A DNA stretch of 64,000 bases from Lysinibacillus boronitolerans JCM 21713 = 10a = NBRC 103108 (lineage in GTDB: Bacteria; Bacillota; Bacilli; Bacillales_A; Planococcaceae): assembly GCF_000772935.1 (NCBI RefSeq), contig NZ_JPVR01000075.1, positions 151,866 to 215,865 of the forward strand. Direction: 5' to 3'. The notes beneath the pieces were generated by a model. It made no database searches. It saw only the letters and a program-made list of their open reading frames with translations, and was not told the DNA's origin. Positions within the stretch are counted from its first letter, which is position 1, and the number at the start of each line of letters is the position of its first letter. A program made the translations under genes and the position numbers. Of the stretch, positions 9,028-18,767 are shown piece after piece.

Positions 9028-9981
9028 ATGAAAAAGATTATTGTTACTGGAGCACTTGGTCAAATTGGTTCTGAGCTTGTAGAAAAACTTCGTGGTATTT
9101 ATGGAGAGGACAATATACTTGCTACAGACATTAGAAAGCTTGAACATACTAAGGGCCCATTTGAAATATTGGACGTGACAGATGGACAAAGAATGCATGA
9201 TTTAGCAAAGGACTTCGGTGCAGATACAATGATGCATTTAGCTGCGCTATTATCAGCTACAGCAGAAAGAAATCCATTGTTAGCTTGGAATTTAAATATG
9301 GGCGGGTTAATGAATGCGTTGGAGGTTTCACGTGAGCTAAATATGCAATTTTTCACGCCAAGCTCAATTGGTGCGTTTGGTCCGTCTACACCTAAGGAAG
9401 ATACACCACAGGATACTTTGCAAAGACCAACAACCATGTATGGTGTAAATAAAGTAGCGGGTGAGTTATTATGCGATTATTATTTCAATCGTTTTGGTGT
9501 TGATACACGTGGAGTACGCTTCCCAGGATTAATTTCTTATGTAACGCCTCCAGGTGGTGGTACAACAGATTATGCAGTAGAAATTTTCTATGAAGCAATC
9601 GAACAAGGCAAGTATACATCGTATATTCAAGAAGGTACGTTCATGGATATGATGTACATGCCAGATGCTCTACAAGCTATCGTAGATTTAATGGAGGCAG
9701 ACGGTAGTAAGCTCGTTCATCGCAATGCTTTTAATATTACAGCTATGAGCTTTGAACCTTCGCAAATCGCGGCAGAAATTAAGAAGCACTTACCGAATTT
9801 CACAATGAGCTATCAGGTAGATCCAGTTCGTCAGGCCATTGCAGATAGCTGGCCAAACTCTTTAAATATTGAAGCGGCTCAAAAAGAGTGGGGCTTCAAA
9901 GCTGAGTATGATTTAGCTAAAATGACGGTAGATATGTTAGAGAAATTAAAAATTAAACTGCATAAAAAAGCAATTTCATAA
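9028..9981 (+). CDS. tdh: L-threonine 3-dehydrogenase, NAD-dependent, extended SDR (GalE-like) type
   Basis: 317 residues; the ATG at 9028 follows TGGAGG, and the in-frame ATG at 9010 overlaps that site. N-terminal [12 protein letters not shown] is the SDR cofactor loop (residues 6-17). The catalytic YxxxK is YGVNKVAGE near residue 137, with Ser-Ser in TPSSIGAFG near 112. The match is to the short UDP-glucose-epimerase-like threonine dehydrogenases, not the zinc alcohol dehydrogenase type. The product 2-amino-3-ketobutyrate is normally cleaved by Kbl to glycine and acetyl-CoA, but no kbl gene is adjacent. Confidence 0.85.
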   Translation: MKKIIVTGALGQIGSELVEKLRGIYGEDNILATDIRKLEHTKGPFEILDVTDGQRMHDLAKDFGADTMMHLAALLSATAERNPLLAWNLNMGGLMNALEVSRELNMQFFTPSSIGAFGPSTPKEDTPQDTLQRPTTMYGVNKVAGELLCDYYFNRFGVDTRGVRFPGLISYVTPPGGGTTDYAVEIFYEAIEQGKYTSYIQEGTFMDMMYMPDALQAIVDLMEADGSKLVHRNAFNITAMSFEPSQIAAEIKKHLPNFTMSYQVDPVRQAIADSWPNSLNIEAAQKEWGFKAEYDLAKMTVDMLEKLKIKLHKKAIS

Positions 9982-9990
9982 TAGATGGAC

Positions 9991-10023
9991 AACGGGTGAA
10001 GAACTAGACTTCATCCGTTTTAT
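9991..10023 (+). terminator. Terminator of tdh
   Basis: AACGGGTGAAG (9991-10001) pairs with CTTCATCCGTT (10009-10019), followed by a T-rich tail. Confidence 0.75.
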
Positions 10024-10173
10024 ATATGTATATAAAAGAAAATTATTGGAATATATAGATTAAATTATGAAATTAAAATATAATAATATTCGGAATATTA
10101 ATAGTATTCAGTTAAATTGATGCTATGAAGATTTCACAAGGGGAAATTCACAAATGAAGGGATGATGTGTTTT

Positions 10174-11793
10174 ATGATGCAAGCACCATTAGTTTTAACT
10201 AGTTTTTTCAAACGAGCAGAGAGCTATTTTGCAAGAAAATCAATTATTTCACGGACAAGCCCACACAAAATACACCGTTTAACATATGGACAGTGGGCGA
10301 AAAGAACGCGTTGTTTAGCAGATGCCCTTACGAAGCTTGGGATGACAAGAGGAACAAAAGTCGGCTCCTTTGCGTGGAACCAGCATCGGCATTTAGAAGC
10401 CTACTTTGCTGTACCTTGCTCAGGGGCAATCTTACACATGGTAAATATTCGTTTATCAGAAGAGCATTTGATCTATATTATTAATCATGCAGAAGATGAG
10501 ATTTTAATGGTCGATGTTGATTTATTACCGATCATTGAAAATATTGCGCCAAAACTTAAGACAGTGAAACACTATATTATTATGACGGATGAACCAGCTT
10601 TACCCAAGACTACACTACAAAATGTTTTATCCTATGAGGACTTATTAGCTACTGCTGATGAAGAATTTCAATTTCCAGAGGATATTGACGAAGAAGCACC
10701 TGCCGGTATGTGCTATACAAGTGCCACGACAGGGAATCCAAAGGGAGTTGTCTATTCCCATCGGGGTCTAGTATTACACAGTATCATGCTGAGTATGTCT
10801 GACTCTATGGGAATTGCGGAAAGAGATGTTGTGATGCCAATTGTACCAATGTTTCATGCAAATGCATGGGGCTTACCTTTTGCTAGTGTTAATGTTGGTG
10901 CTACACAAGTTTTGCCAGGTCCACAATTTACATCAGCATTAATAATGGATTTAATCGAACAAGAAAAGGTTACATTAACTGCTGGTGTACCAACCATTTG
11001 GATAGGCGCCTTACAGGAGCAGGAAAAGAAAGAACGAGATATTAGTTCTTTAAGAGCGATCTGCTGTGGTGGATCGGCTTCACCAACTCGACTCATTCGG
11101 ACATTTGAGGAAAAATACGGAATACCTTATATTGTTGTCTACGGCATGACGGAAACTACACCAATCGTGGCATTGTCCAATTATATGTCGTGGATGGATG
11201 ATTGGCCGATTGAAAAACGTATTGAAGCTCGAGCGATGCAAGGGATGACAATGGCAGGTATCGAATCTAGTATTATTAATGAGGCGGGTGAGGTTCCTTG
11301 GGATGGCGAAACGATGGGGGAATTACGTTTAAAAGGCCCATGGATTTCCGACGAATACTATCGTGATGAACGAACAGCAGATGCCTATCGAGATGGTTGG
11401 TTATATACTGGTGATATTGCAGTACGAACAGAGGATGGCTTTATTAAAATCACGGACCGTACAAAGGATCTTATAAAATCAGGTGGGGAATGGATTTCCT
11501 CTGTTGATTTGGAAAATGCACTAATGACGCATGATGCAGTTTTTGAAGCAGCTGTCATTGCCATGCCTCATGCTAAATGGCAGGAGCGTCCATTAGCTTG
11601 TGTTGTATTGAAAGAGGGACAATCAGTAACTGAACAAGAGCTTCTTGCCTTTTTAGAAAATCAATTTGCCAAGTGGTGGGTACCAGATGCAGTCGTATTT
11701 CTAGAAGAAATTCCAAAGACATCTGTCGGGAAATTCCTGAAAGCGAAGCTGCGAGATAATGTAGCTGAAATTTATCCTAAATCATTGGTATAG
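10174..11793 (+). CDS. Long-chain fatty-acid--CoA ligase / acyl-CoA synthetase
   Basis: 539 residues from ATG 10174, the best-spaced start after GAAGGGA; ATG 10162 overlaps that site. It is an ANL superfamily adenylating enzyme. The P-loop reads YTSATTGNPKGV near residue 182 (Ala where Gly is commoner), VYGMTETTP near residue 325 is the A5 motif, and TDRTKDLIKSGGEWIS near residue 430 is the A8 hinge. The C-terminal catalytic Lys lies in KTSVGKFLK. It activates medium- or long-chain fatty acids to CoA thioesters for beta-oxidation. It is monocistronic and apart from the other acyl-CoA genes of the window (40.9-56.4 kb). Confidence 0.88.
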   Translation: MMQAPLVLTSFFKRAESYFARKSIISRTSPHKIHRLTYGQWAKRTRCLADALTKLGMTRGTKVGSFAWNQHRHLEAYFAVPCSGAILHMVNIRLSEEHLIYIINHAEDEILMVDVDLLPIIENIAPKLKTVKHYIIMTDEPALPKTTLQNVLSYEDLLATADEEFQFPEDIDEEAPAGMCYTSATTGNPKGVVYSHRGLVLHSIMLSMSDSMGIAERDVVMPIVPMFHANAWGLPFASVNVGATQVLPGPQFTSALIMDLIEQEKVTLTAGVPTIWIGALQEQEKKERDISSLRAICCGGSASPTRLIRTFEEKYGIPYIVVYGMTETTPIVALSNYMSWMDDWPIEKRIEARAMQGMTMAGIESSIINEAGEVPWDGETMGELRLKGPWISDEYYRDERTADAYRDGWLYTGDIAVRTEDGFIKITDRTKDLIKSGGEWISSVDLENALMTHDAVFEAAVIAMPHAKWQERPLACVVLKEGQSVTEQELLAFLENQFAKWWVPDAVVFLEEIPKTSVGKFLKAKLRDNVAEIYPKSLV

Positions 11794-11796
11794 GTG

Positions 11797-11835
11797 AAAG
11801 AGCGATTTCCATAAATGGAAGTCGCTCTTTTTTTA
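11797..11835. terminator. Bidirectional terminator between acyl-CoA ligase and trpB
   Basis: AAAGAGCGATTTCCA (11797-11811) pairs with TGGAAGTCGCTCTTT (11816-11830), with T-runs on the plus strand and A-runs before it; it serves both converging genes. Confidence 0.85.
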
Positions 11836-12999
11836 TTATTTAGCTAACATGTGGAAAACTTGTTCAACGTCTTTATCGCCACGACCAGAGATATTAATAA
11901 TAATGCTTTCCTCAGGTGATAAAGTTGGTGCTAATTTTAGAGCATGGGCAACTGCATGTGAGCTTTCAAGAGCAGGAATAATACCTTCTACCTTAGAAAG
12001 TACTTGGAAGGCTTCTAAAACTTCTTCATTTGTCACGGTCACATACTCAGCACGGCCAATTGTTTTCAAATGGCTATGCTCAGGCCCAGCACCTGGATAA
12101 TCTAAACCAGCTGCTATTGAATAGGTAGGAAGTGGATTACCTTCTGCGTCCTGAAGAACTAAACATTTGAAGCCGTGTAGCTCTCCTGGTGTTCCTTCGT
12201 TTAAGGTAGCAGCTTGATCCGGCTCTATTCCAATCAGACGAACATCTTCGTCTGCAATATAGTCAGCAAATGCCCCAATTGCATTACTACCGCCTCCTAC
12301 ACAGGCAAGAACAGCTGTTGGCAGCTTTCCTTCCTTTTCTAAAATCTGTTCACGACTTTCGCGGCTAATCACTGATTGAAAATGTTTAACCATTGATGGG
12401 AAGGGATGTGGTCCAACTGCCGAACCTAATAAATAGAATGTTGTTTCATAGTTTTCTACCAAGTCAGCAAATGCTTCATCTACTGCATCCTTTAAGCGGC
12501 CTTGCCCTTTATCAACCGCTACAACTTTTGCGCCGAGAAGTTCCATGCGAAATACGTTCAATGCCTGACGTTTTGTATCCTCCAAGCCCATATAAATCGT
12601 GCAATCCATTCCAAACATGGCACACGCTGTAGCTGTTGCTACACCATGTTGACCTGCACCAGTTTCTGCGATCACACGGTTTGCGCCCATACGTTTGGCT
12701 AGTAGAATTTGTCCTAATACATTATTGATTTTATGGGAGCCTGTGTGGTTAAGGTCTTCCCGTTTTAAATAAATTTTTGCGCCACCTAATTGCTTTGTTA
12801 AATTTTCTGCAAAATAAAGAGGGGATTTACGACCGACATATTCACGGAAATAGTAATCTAATTCTTGTTTAAAGTCATCATCTTCTTTATACTTTTGAAA
12901 ATTCTCATCTAGTATATTTAAAACATTTTGAAGCTCCTTTGGAACAAAGCTTCCACCAAATTCACCGAAATATCCCTTTTTCTCTACTACTGTACTCAT
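11836..12999 (-). CDS. trpB: Tryptophan synthase beta chain, stand-alone
   Basis: 387 residues, full length. GGSFVPKEL near the N-terminus, HTGSHKINN (PLP Lys) near residue 85, ETGAGQHG near 113, [10 protein letters not shown] near 233 and ESSHAVAHA near 348 identify TrpB1. It condenses indole with serine using pyridoxal phosphate. No trpA or other trp gene is beside it, so it is either a second copy or a relocated single gene able to use indole alone. Its leader is a tryptophan-specific T-box, so expression should rise when tRNA-Trp is uncharged. Confidence 0.95.
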   Translation of the reverse strand: MSTVVEKKGYFGEFGGSFVPKELQNVLNILDENFQKYKEDDDFKQELDYYFREYVGRKSPLYFAENLTKQLGGAKIYLKREDLNHTGSHKINNVLGQILLAKRMGANRVIAETGAGQHGVATATACAMFGMDCTIYMGLEDTKRQALNVFRMELLGAKVVAVDKGQGRLKDAVDEAFADLVENYETTFYLLGSAVGPHPFPSMVKHFQSVISRESREQILEKEGKLPTAVLACVGGGSNAIGAFADYIADEDVRLIGIEPDQAATLNEGTPGELHGFKCLVLQDAEGNPLPTYSIAAGLDYPGAGPEHSHLKTIGRAEYVTVTNEEVLEAFQVLSKVEGIIPALESSHAVAHALKLAPTLSPEESIIINISGRGDKDVEQVFHMLAK

Positions 13000-13029
13000 C
13001 TTTCCTCGACTCCTCTATGCTAATTTTTC

Positions 13030-13262
13030 CAAAAAAAAAGCCACTCCAATCCCTTATAAAAAGGACGAGTAACCGTGGTGCCACCTTCATTCGCAATTTT
13101 TGCGCGCTTTCCTGCTCCGGTAACGGGGAGCGAAACGGCCTTACATTTGATAAGGCTGCTCTGAAGTCCATTCACAAGTTTGTACTACTGGCTTGCACCA
13201 ACCACCAGCTCTCTTGAAGTAACAATGCTTGCTACTACTCTTCTTCCTTGCATTTATTAGAA
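13030..13262 (-). ncRNA. T-box riboswitch leader, tryptophan specificity, upstream of trpB
   Basis: Read on the minus strand, stem I starts near 13250. AGAGAGC and GGTGCAAGCC elements occupy the distal part, and the specifier region reads GTGAATGGACTTCAGAG with the Trp codon UGG at 13170-13168. The T-box antiterminator core AAGGTGGCACCACGG is at 13087-13073. A hairpin ending in a run of nine U (about 13065-13030) is the terminator. These are the standard parts of Gram-positive T-box leaders that bind uncharged tRNA. The UGG reading and the downstream gene agree. The terminator pairing is imperfect on paper. Confidence 0.93.
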
Positions 13263-13325
13263 AGAATTGTAGAGTATTTTCAGAATAGTGTCAAGAAAAA
13301 AGACGAATCTAAAAAGACCCGTCAG

Positions 13326-13808
13326 TTAAATCAAACTTTTAAAGTGAAGGCGTTTGTTTAATACATACATAATCGGTGCACCTACAGCTAATACAACAAA
13401 TTCACCCGCAGCGACTGTTAGCCAAGTCCAAAAGAATGGTAGCTCTAAAGCCAAGTTCAGCTCAAAGGCAATAATAAACATAGTACATGTAAAGAGCAAT
13501 GTATTAATAATTAAACGTGCCCAAATATTTTTGACAAATTTGCAGATTAAAATAAACAGTCCGAGTGTAATCATTGAATGACCTACACCAAACACTAAAT
13601 CGTAAATGCCAAGTGGTGAAAATAGGTTAGAGATCAATACTCCAATAATAATCCCTACGGCAAAGCGTGGATTAAAGGCCACTAAATGGTTAAACATCTC
13701 AGAAACTCGGAACTGAACCTCTGTAAAACCAAATGGTGCAACAAGCATGGTTACAGCTATATAGAGAGCCGCAATGATACCACTTGCTGCTAAAAATTTT
13801 ATCTTCAT
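13326..13808 (-). CDS. queT: QueT family queuosine precursor transporter (ECF S-component-like)
   Basis: 160 residues. The ATG at 13808 is 8 bases from AAGGAG; the ATG at 13814 is only 2 bases from it. It is a small integral membrane protein with about five to six hydrophobic helices and the family motif FRVSEMFNHLVAF near residue 33. QueT proteins are predicted substrate-binding components for preQ1/preQ0 uptake, using a shared ECF energising module encoded elsewhere. The preQ1-I aptamer in its leader supports that substrate. Confidence 0.88.
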   Translation of the reverse strand: MKIKFLAASGIIAALYIAVTMLVAPFGFTEVQFRVSEMFNHLVAFNPRFAVGIIIGVLISNLFSPLGIYDLVFGVGHSMITLGLFILICKFVKNIWARLIINTLLFTCTMFIIAFELNLALELPFFWTWLTVAAGEFVVLAVGAPIMYVLNKRLHFKSLI

Positions 13809-13815
13809 ATTCATT

Positions 13816-13856
13816 TCTCCTTAGTTTTTTTTCGTGGGATGGTTACGAACCACGGT
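13816..13856 (-). ncRNA. preQ1-I riboswitch overlapping the queT ribosome binding site
   Basis: On the minus strand a short hairpin starting CCGTGGTTCGTAACC and closing with CCCACG is followed by AAAAAAAACTAAGGAG. The A-rich strand ending in ACTAAGG is the hallmark of class I preQ1 aptamers, where it folds back as a pseudoknot. The final AAGGAG is the queT Shine-Dalgarno, so ligand binding should block translation initiation. Confidence 0.88.
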
Positions 13857-14081
13857 GCTTTCACACAAGTAAATATTTTATTATAGATATCTAGTAGAAG
13901 TCAAATGTCAGACTTTGTCTATAATGTCCTATCGTCGCAAAATTGTCATAAATATTTTTTACTATGTTGAAAAAAGAAATCGAATAACTAAAACAGCGTA
14001 GTTTAGCGGTTTAAAGCGCCAAATTAAATGAAAAACTAAAATATTTTGTCACTTTTAAAAGTCAGAACATTCATAATGTTG

Positions 14082-14110
14082 TTGACGGAGCTCGATAATA
14101 ACGATAATAT
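14082..14110 (+). promoter_or_regulatory. Promoter of the TrpXYZ-type ABC operon
   Basis: TTGACG (14082-14087), 17-base spacer, TAATAT (14105-14110), about 70 bases ahead of the substrate-binding protein start. No T-box or other riboswitch signature was seen between it and the gene. The remaining sequence back to 13857 is AT-rich with no clear element. Confidence 0.55.
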
Positions 14111-14180
14111 AGCGATACATTCACACTTTGTTTGGATAAAGTGCGATAGATATTCGAGAATATAATCGGGGGGATTATTT

Positions 14181-15203
14181 GTGAAAAGCAATGTAAAGAA
14201 GTTGTCATTCCTTCTTTTTGGATTAGTGTTGCTTCTTGCTGCTTGTGGTAGCAGTGGCTCAGGTACAACAGATTCAAAAGGAAATGAATCAAACAATGCA
14301 AGTGAGAGCGGAAATGCAGATGATAAAACATATAAAATCGGGATTACTCAAATTGTGGAGCATCCATCGTTAAACGCAGCAACGGAAGGCTTTAAAAAAG
14401 CAATTGAAGATGCAGGCTTAAAAGTTGACTACGATCCACAAATTGCACAGGGGGATAATAGCCTTAACACAACAATTGCTAACAATCTAGTAAGTGCAAA
14501 CGTAGATTTAATTTTTGCAAACTCTACACCTTCTGCACAAGCCGCTGCAACAGCAACAAGTGATATTCCAATTATTTTTACATCGGTTACAGATGCTGTT
14601 GGTGCACAGTTAATTGACTCAATGGAAAAGCCAGGGAAAAATATTACAGGCACAATCGATTTACATCCTGAAACGATTTCTAAAACAGTAGCATTCCTAA
14701 AAGAACTTGGTGCGAAAAAGGTAGGGATGGTCTACAATGCAGGTGAGCAAAACTCAGTTGCACAAGTTTCAGAAGTGAAAAAGGTTATGGATGAACAAGG
14801 TTTAACGGTGGTAGAAGCATCAGCATCCACTTCCGCAGATGTAAAACAAGCGACAGAATCTCTAATTGGTAAGGTAGATGCTTTCTATATTATTACTGAT
14901 AACACAGTAGTTTCTGCATTAGAATCGGTAATTGATGTTGCCAATACGAATAAACTGCCATTAATCGTAGGAGAACTGGATTCTGTGGCACGTGGCGGTT
15001 TAGCCGCTTATGGTTTTGAATATTTCGATATCGGCTATGAAGCGGGTCAAATGGCTGTGAAAATTTTAAAAGGTGAAGCTACACCTGCCGATACACCCGC
15101 ACAATACCCACAAAATCTGAAACTATTAATCAATAAAAAAGTTGCAGATGATTTAGGAATCGAAATTAAAGATTCTTGGGGTGCCGAAATTCTAGAACAG
15201 TAA
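14181..15203 (+). CDS. trpX: ABC transporter substrate-binding lipoprotein, TrpX family
   Basis: 340 residues from GTG 14181. The signal peptide ends in a lipobox LLLAAC with Cys22, followed by a Gly/Ser/Asn-rich linker. The mature domain (KIGITQIVEHPSLN... to ...ADDLGIEI) is the ABC_sub_bind family (COG2984), a periplasmic-binding-protein fold. Related proteins in streptococci (TrpX) are assigned to tryptophan or tyrosine uptake on genomic-context grounds. It heads a three-gene operon with permease and ATPase. The location 1.2 kb from a Trp-T-box-controlled trpB is suggestive but not proof. Confidence 0.8.
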   Translation: MKSNVKKLSFLLFGLVLLLAACGSSGSGTTDSKGNESNNASESGNADDKTYKIGITQIVEHPSLNAATEGFKKAIEDAGLKVDYDPQIAQGDNSLNTTIANNLVSANVDLIFANSTPSAQAAATATSDIPIIFTSVTDAVGAQLIDSMEKPGKNITGTIDLHPETISKTVAFLKELGAKKVGMVYNAGEQNSVAQVSEVKKVMDEQGLTVVEASASTSADVKQATESLIGKVDAFYIITDNTVVSALESVIDVANTNKLPLIVGELDSVARGGLAAYGFEYFDIGYEAGQMAVKILKGEATPADTPAQYPQNLKLLINKKVADDLGIEIKDSWGAEILEQ

Positions 15204-15288
15204 AACGAAGCGGGGGAGAACTATCCCCGCTTTATCTTCATTTTACAAGCGATATAAATAATAAAGAGATTTAGGAGATGATTCAACG

Positions 15289-16278
15289 ATGTTTTTAGCA
15301 TTATTTGGCGCAGTGGAGCAAGGAATCATCTATGCAATTATGGCACTTGGTGTATATTTAACATTTCGGGTGTTAGATTTTCCGGATTTAACGGTTGATG
15401 GAAGCTTTGTAACAGGGGCGGCAACGGCAGCAACAATGGTTTTGCTTGGCTACCACCCAATCTTAGCGACTTTAGTGGCAATTGTTGCTGGATTTATTGC
15501 TGGATGTATGACAGGAATTCTTCACACGAAGGGAAAGATTAATCCGTTATTATCAGGGATTTTAATGATGATTGCTTTATACTCGATTAATCTACGTATC
15601 ATGGGGTTAACTGCAGAAAATACGATAGGTCGCCCGAATATTCCACTATTAAACTCTGAAACCATCTTTTCGAAGTTTCAAGCTTTTTGGAGCAATTTAG
15701 GGATCGATGCTGCTCTTAATAACCTATTAAAAGGCATAGGCTTTCAGCATGTACCAGGTACATGGAGTGTGCTGATTGTTGTATTAATCATCACGATTTT
15801 AATTAAGTTAATAGCAGACTGGTTCTTAAAGACAGAGGTCGGGCTAGCTATCCGAGCAACTGGTGATAATAAACGAATGATTCGCAGCTTCTCAGCAAAT
15901 ACAGATACACTTATCATTTTGGGGCTAGGACTTTCCAATGCACTTGTCGCATTTTCTGGAGCTTTAATCGCACAATACTCGAAATTCTCCGATGTTAGCA
16001 TGGGGATTGGTATGATTGTGATTGGTCTCGCATCCGTTATTATTGGTGAAGCAATTTTTGGGACAAAAACTATTATCCGTACAACTTTTGCAGTCATTGC
16101 AGGAGCTATCATTTATCGTATTATATTAGCATTAGCATTACGTGTAGATTTCCTTGATTCAGGAGACATGAAATTAATTACGGCGATCATTGTTATTTTG
16201 GCGCTGATCTTACCGCAATTTATCAATAAGAATAAAGAACGTAAACGTAAAGCCAAACGAGCTGCAGAACTTTCGTAA
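15289..16278 (+). CDS. ABC transporter permease, TrpY/LivH-like
   Basis: 329 residues after AGGAGATGA. About eight to nine hydrophobic helices; FPDLTVDGSFVTGAATAA near residue 30 and the C-terminal basic tail (NKERKRKAKRAA) are visible. It belongs to the branched-chain amino acid type permease superfamily (COG4120). It is the membrane subunit for the lipoprotein encoded 85 bases upstream. Confidence 0.85.
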   Translation: MFLALFGAVEQGIIYAIMALGVYLTFRVLDFPDLTVDGSFVTGAATAATMVLLGYHPILATLVAIVAGFIAGCMTGILHTKGKINPLLSGILMMIALYSINLRIMGLTAENTIGRPNIPLLNSETIFSKFQAFWSNLGIDAALNNLLKGIGFQHVPGTWSVLIVVLIITILIKLIADWFLKTEVGLAIRATGDNKRMIRSFSANTDTLIILGLGLSNALVAFSGALIAQYSKFSDVSMGIGMIVIGLASVIIGEAIFGTKTIIRTTFAVIAGAIIYRIILALALRVDFLDSGDMKLITAIIVILALILPQFINKNKERKRKAKRAAELS

Positions 16279-16309
16279 GTAAAAACAGTAGAGAAGGGAG
16301 GAAAAGGCA

Positions 16310-17104
16310 TTGCTTAAATTACATGGTATTAATAAGGTATTTAATGAAGGAACACCAGATGAGAAGATTGCACTTGCAGAGATAAACCTACATTTAAAGC
16401 CAGGTGATTTTGTGACAATCATTGGTAGTAATGGTGCAGGTAAATCAACGATGATGAACATGATTTCAGGTGCCTTAACACCCGATTTTGGGACAGTGTT
16501 AATTGATGGTAATAATGTGACAAGTTTGCCTGAATATAAACGCTCTCAATACATTGGTCGTGTCTTTCAGGACCCAATGGCGGGAACCGCGCCTACGATG
16601 ACAATTGAAGAAAATCTAGCACTAGCATACTCTCGCAATAAGCATAGAGGGCTACGTAATGGTGTGGATAAAAAGCGTCGGGAATTTTTTAAAGAATCAC
16701 TAGAGATGCTTGGTCTAAATCTTGAGAATCGCCTTTCTGCTAAGGTAGGCTTACTTTCAGGTGGGGAACGTCAAGCTTTGTCGCTCTTAATGGCTACCTT
16801 TACAAAGCCATCTATTTTATTGCTGGATGAGCATACGGCTGCACTTGATCCATCACGTGCAGAGTTAATTACTCGTATTACGAAGTATTTAGTGGAAAAA
16901 GATAATTTAACGACATTAATGGTAACGCACAATATGCAGCAAGCATTAGATTTAGGCAATCGTCTTATTATGATGGACAAAGGCCAAATCATTTTAGAAG
17001 TTGGTGAAGATCGCAAACATGAATTAACAATCCCTGATTTAATGGCTGAGTTTGAACGTATTCGTGGTGAAAAAATGAATTCAGACCGTGCTCTATTAGG
17101 CTAA
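16310..17104 (+). CDS. ABC transporter ATP-binding protein, TrpZ-like
   Basis: 264 residues from TTG 16310, 8 bases after GGGAGG. Walker A GSNGAGKST near residue 39, signature LSGGERQAL near 148, Walker B LLLDEH near 168 with His after the catalytic Glu as in COG1101 members, and the switch His in VTHNM near 205. It powers the importer formed with the two upstream genes, from which it is separated by 31 bases. Confidence 0.88.
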   Translation: MLKLHGINKVFNEGTPDEKIALAEINLHLKPGDFVTIIGSNGAGKSTMMNMISGALTPDFGTVLIDGNNVTSLPEYKRSQYIGRVFQDPMAGTAPTMTIEENLALAYSRNKHRGLRNGVDKKRREFFKESLEMLGLNLENRLSAKVGLLSGGERQALSLLMATFTKPSILLLDEHTAALDPSRAELITRITKYLVEKDNLTTLMVTHNMQQALDLGNRLIMMDKGQIILEVGEDRKHELTIPDLMAEFERIRGEKMNSDRALLG

Positions 17105-17110
17105 TAACGA

Positions 17111-17141
17111 AACGCTCATACAATAGTATGGGCGTTTTTTA
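17111..17141 (+). terminator. Terminator of the ABC operon
   Basis: AACGCTCATAC (17111-17121) pairs with GTATGGGCGTT (17126-17136, one G-U pair), followed by TTTTT. Confidence 0.8.
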
Positions 17142-17166
17142 GGGTAATAAAATGAAAGATAAACAT

Positions 17167-17199
17167 AAAAAAGCCTCACTTGCAGTGAAGTGAGACTCT
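17167..17199 (-). terminator. Terminator of ilvA
   Basis: On the minus strand GTCTCACTT and AAGTGAGGC pair (one mismatch) with a T-run at 17172-17167, just past the ilvA stop. Confidence 0.75.
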
Positions 17200-17204
17200 T
17201 CATT

Positions 17205-18467
17205 TTAAACGAGTAAGCCAAATAGTTGAATGTCGTTGTTTACTTCCTTGTATTTAAAGCCGAATTCATCCATTCGGGCAAGTAGTCCTTCATATTCAGC
17301 ACGATCACCTAGCTCAATACCGACTAGTGCAGGGCCACTTTCTTTATTGTTTTTCTTCGTATATTCAAAGGTAGTAATGTCATCGTTTGGTCCTAGTACG
17401 CTAGTGAGGAATTGACGTAATGCTCCTGCACGCTGAGGGAAGCTGACGATAAAGTAGTAAAGTAAGCCTTCATGAATAAGTGACTTTTCTTTAATCTCCT
17501 GCATCCGTCCAATGTCATTATTACCGCCACTGATGATGACAACAACTGACTTACCTTTAATTTCTTCTTTATAAAAATCAAGAGCTGCCACTGATAATGC
17601 TCCAGCTGGCTCAGCGATAATTGCGTGTTTATTATATAGATCTAGAATGGTCGTACATACTTTGCCTTCAGGTACAAGAACTATATCATCTAAATAGCGA
17701 CGACAAACATCATAAGTGTGGTGACCGACGCATTTTACAGCAGCACCATCCACGAATTTATCAATCCAATCAAGGGCAACTGCGCCACCTTCAGCAAAGG
17801 CAGCCTTCATACTACCAGCACCAGCGGGTTCCACACCAATAATTTTGCTAGAAGGAGAGAGATTTTTAATGTAGGCAGACACGCCTGACATTAAGCCACC
17901 ACCACCAATACTACCGAATACGTAGTCGATAGGCTCCTCCATATCATTCATAATTTCTACGGCTACCGTCCCTTGACCAGCAATGACATCGAAATCATCA
18001 AATGGGTGAATGAAAATCTTACCATGCTCTTCACAATAGCTTAACGCGCTTTCAGCAGAATCATCGAATGTATCTCCCGCCAAAATAATTTCTACATATT
18101 CGCGTCCAAACATACGCACTTGGTCTATTTTTTGCTTCGGCGTTGTTTGAGGCATAAAAATGCTTGCTTGAATTTTTAATTGGGCACAGGCATAAGCTAC
18201 TCCTTGTGCATGATTGCCTGCACTTGCACAGACAACTCCAGCATTGCGTGCTTCATCCTCGATTTTTTTAATTTTATAATAGGCACCACGAAGCTTGAAT
18301 GAGCGTACATGCTGTAGATCTTCGCGTTTAATATAAATATTAGCTCCGTATTTCTCGGATAAATAGTCGTTTTTTTGTAGTGGTGTATGCACAACTACAT
18401 CTTTTAAAAAATGATGTGCAATCAAGACATTCTCCACTTGCACGGTTCTAGTATCAGCAACTTCCAT
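17205..18467 (-). CDS. ilvA: Threonine dehydratase (threonine ammonia-lyase), biosynthetic
   Basis: 420 residues; the ATG at 18467 is 9 bases from GGAGG, whereas the in-frame ATG at 18476 abuts it. PLP fold type II: VRSFKLRGAYY with the Schiff-base Lys near residue 58, SAGNHAQGVAYA near 82 and the phosphate loop GGGGLMSG near 185. A C-terminal ACT-like regulatory domain (about 330-420) contains the FPQRAGALRQFL element, as in the one-domain form that in B. subtilis is inhibited by isoleucine. It deaminates threonine to 2-oxobutanoate for isoleucine synthesis. No T-box was found in its short leader. Confidence 0.93.
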   Translation of the reverse strand: MEVADTRTVQVENVLIAHHFLKDVVVHTPLQKNDYLSEKYGANIYIKREDLQHVRSFKLRGAYYKIKKIEDEARNAGVVCASAGNHAQGVAYACAQLKIQASIFMPQTTPKQKIDQVRMFGREYVEIILAGDTFDDSAESALSYCEEHGKIFIHPFDDFDVIAGQGTVAVEIMNDMEEPIDYVFGSIGGGGLMSGVSAYIKNLSPSSKIIGVEPAGAGSMKAAFAEGGAVALDWIDKFVDGAAVKCVGHHTYDVCRRYLDDIVLVPEGKVCTTILDLYNKHAIIAEPAGALSVAALDFYKEEIKGKSVVVIISGGNNDIGRMQEIKEKSLIHEGLLYYFIVSFPQRAGALRQFLTSVLGPNDDITTFEYTKKNNKESGPALVGIELGDRAEYEGLLARMDEFGFKYKEVNNDIQLFGLLV

Positions 18468-18767
18468 AGTATTCATCCTCCGTTATACGTTTAAAACATT
18501 TATCTATGATAGCACACTTTATTTGCTTTTTGTGATTAATTTTTAGTAAATTCTAAATTTTCCGTGTCTATTTGAAGATGTAAGCGTTTTATCTTTATAT
18601 AGCCTATTTTTTTGTCAAAAAAGCGATGTGTGAGACCTCCAAATAGTGCATTTTAAGTGAGGAAAATCATTCAAACTCTGTTGAATCAATCTTAAAAAAT
18701 ACAACTCTCATAACAAAAATGGTCAAGCATATACTAGATTAGCTTAGGCCAAGTAGGAGGGTATGTA
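18468..18767. other. Intergenic gap between divergent ilvA and terC-like genes
   Basis: 300 AT-rich bases must hold both promoters. I looked for the manganese-sensing yybP-ykoY element that often precedes TerC-family genes and did not recognise it. No other structured element stood out. Confidence 0.4.

Noticed and set aside
18500..18767. Manganese (yybP-ykoY) riboswitch before the TerC-family gene
   Set aside because: The expected conserved loops were not found in the leader.
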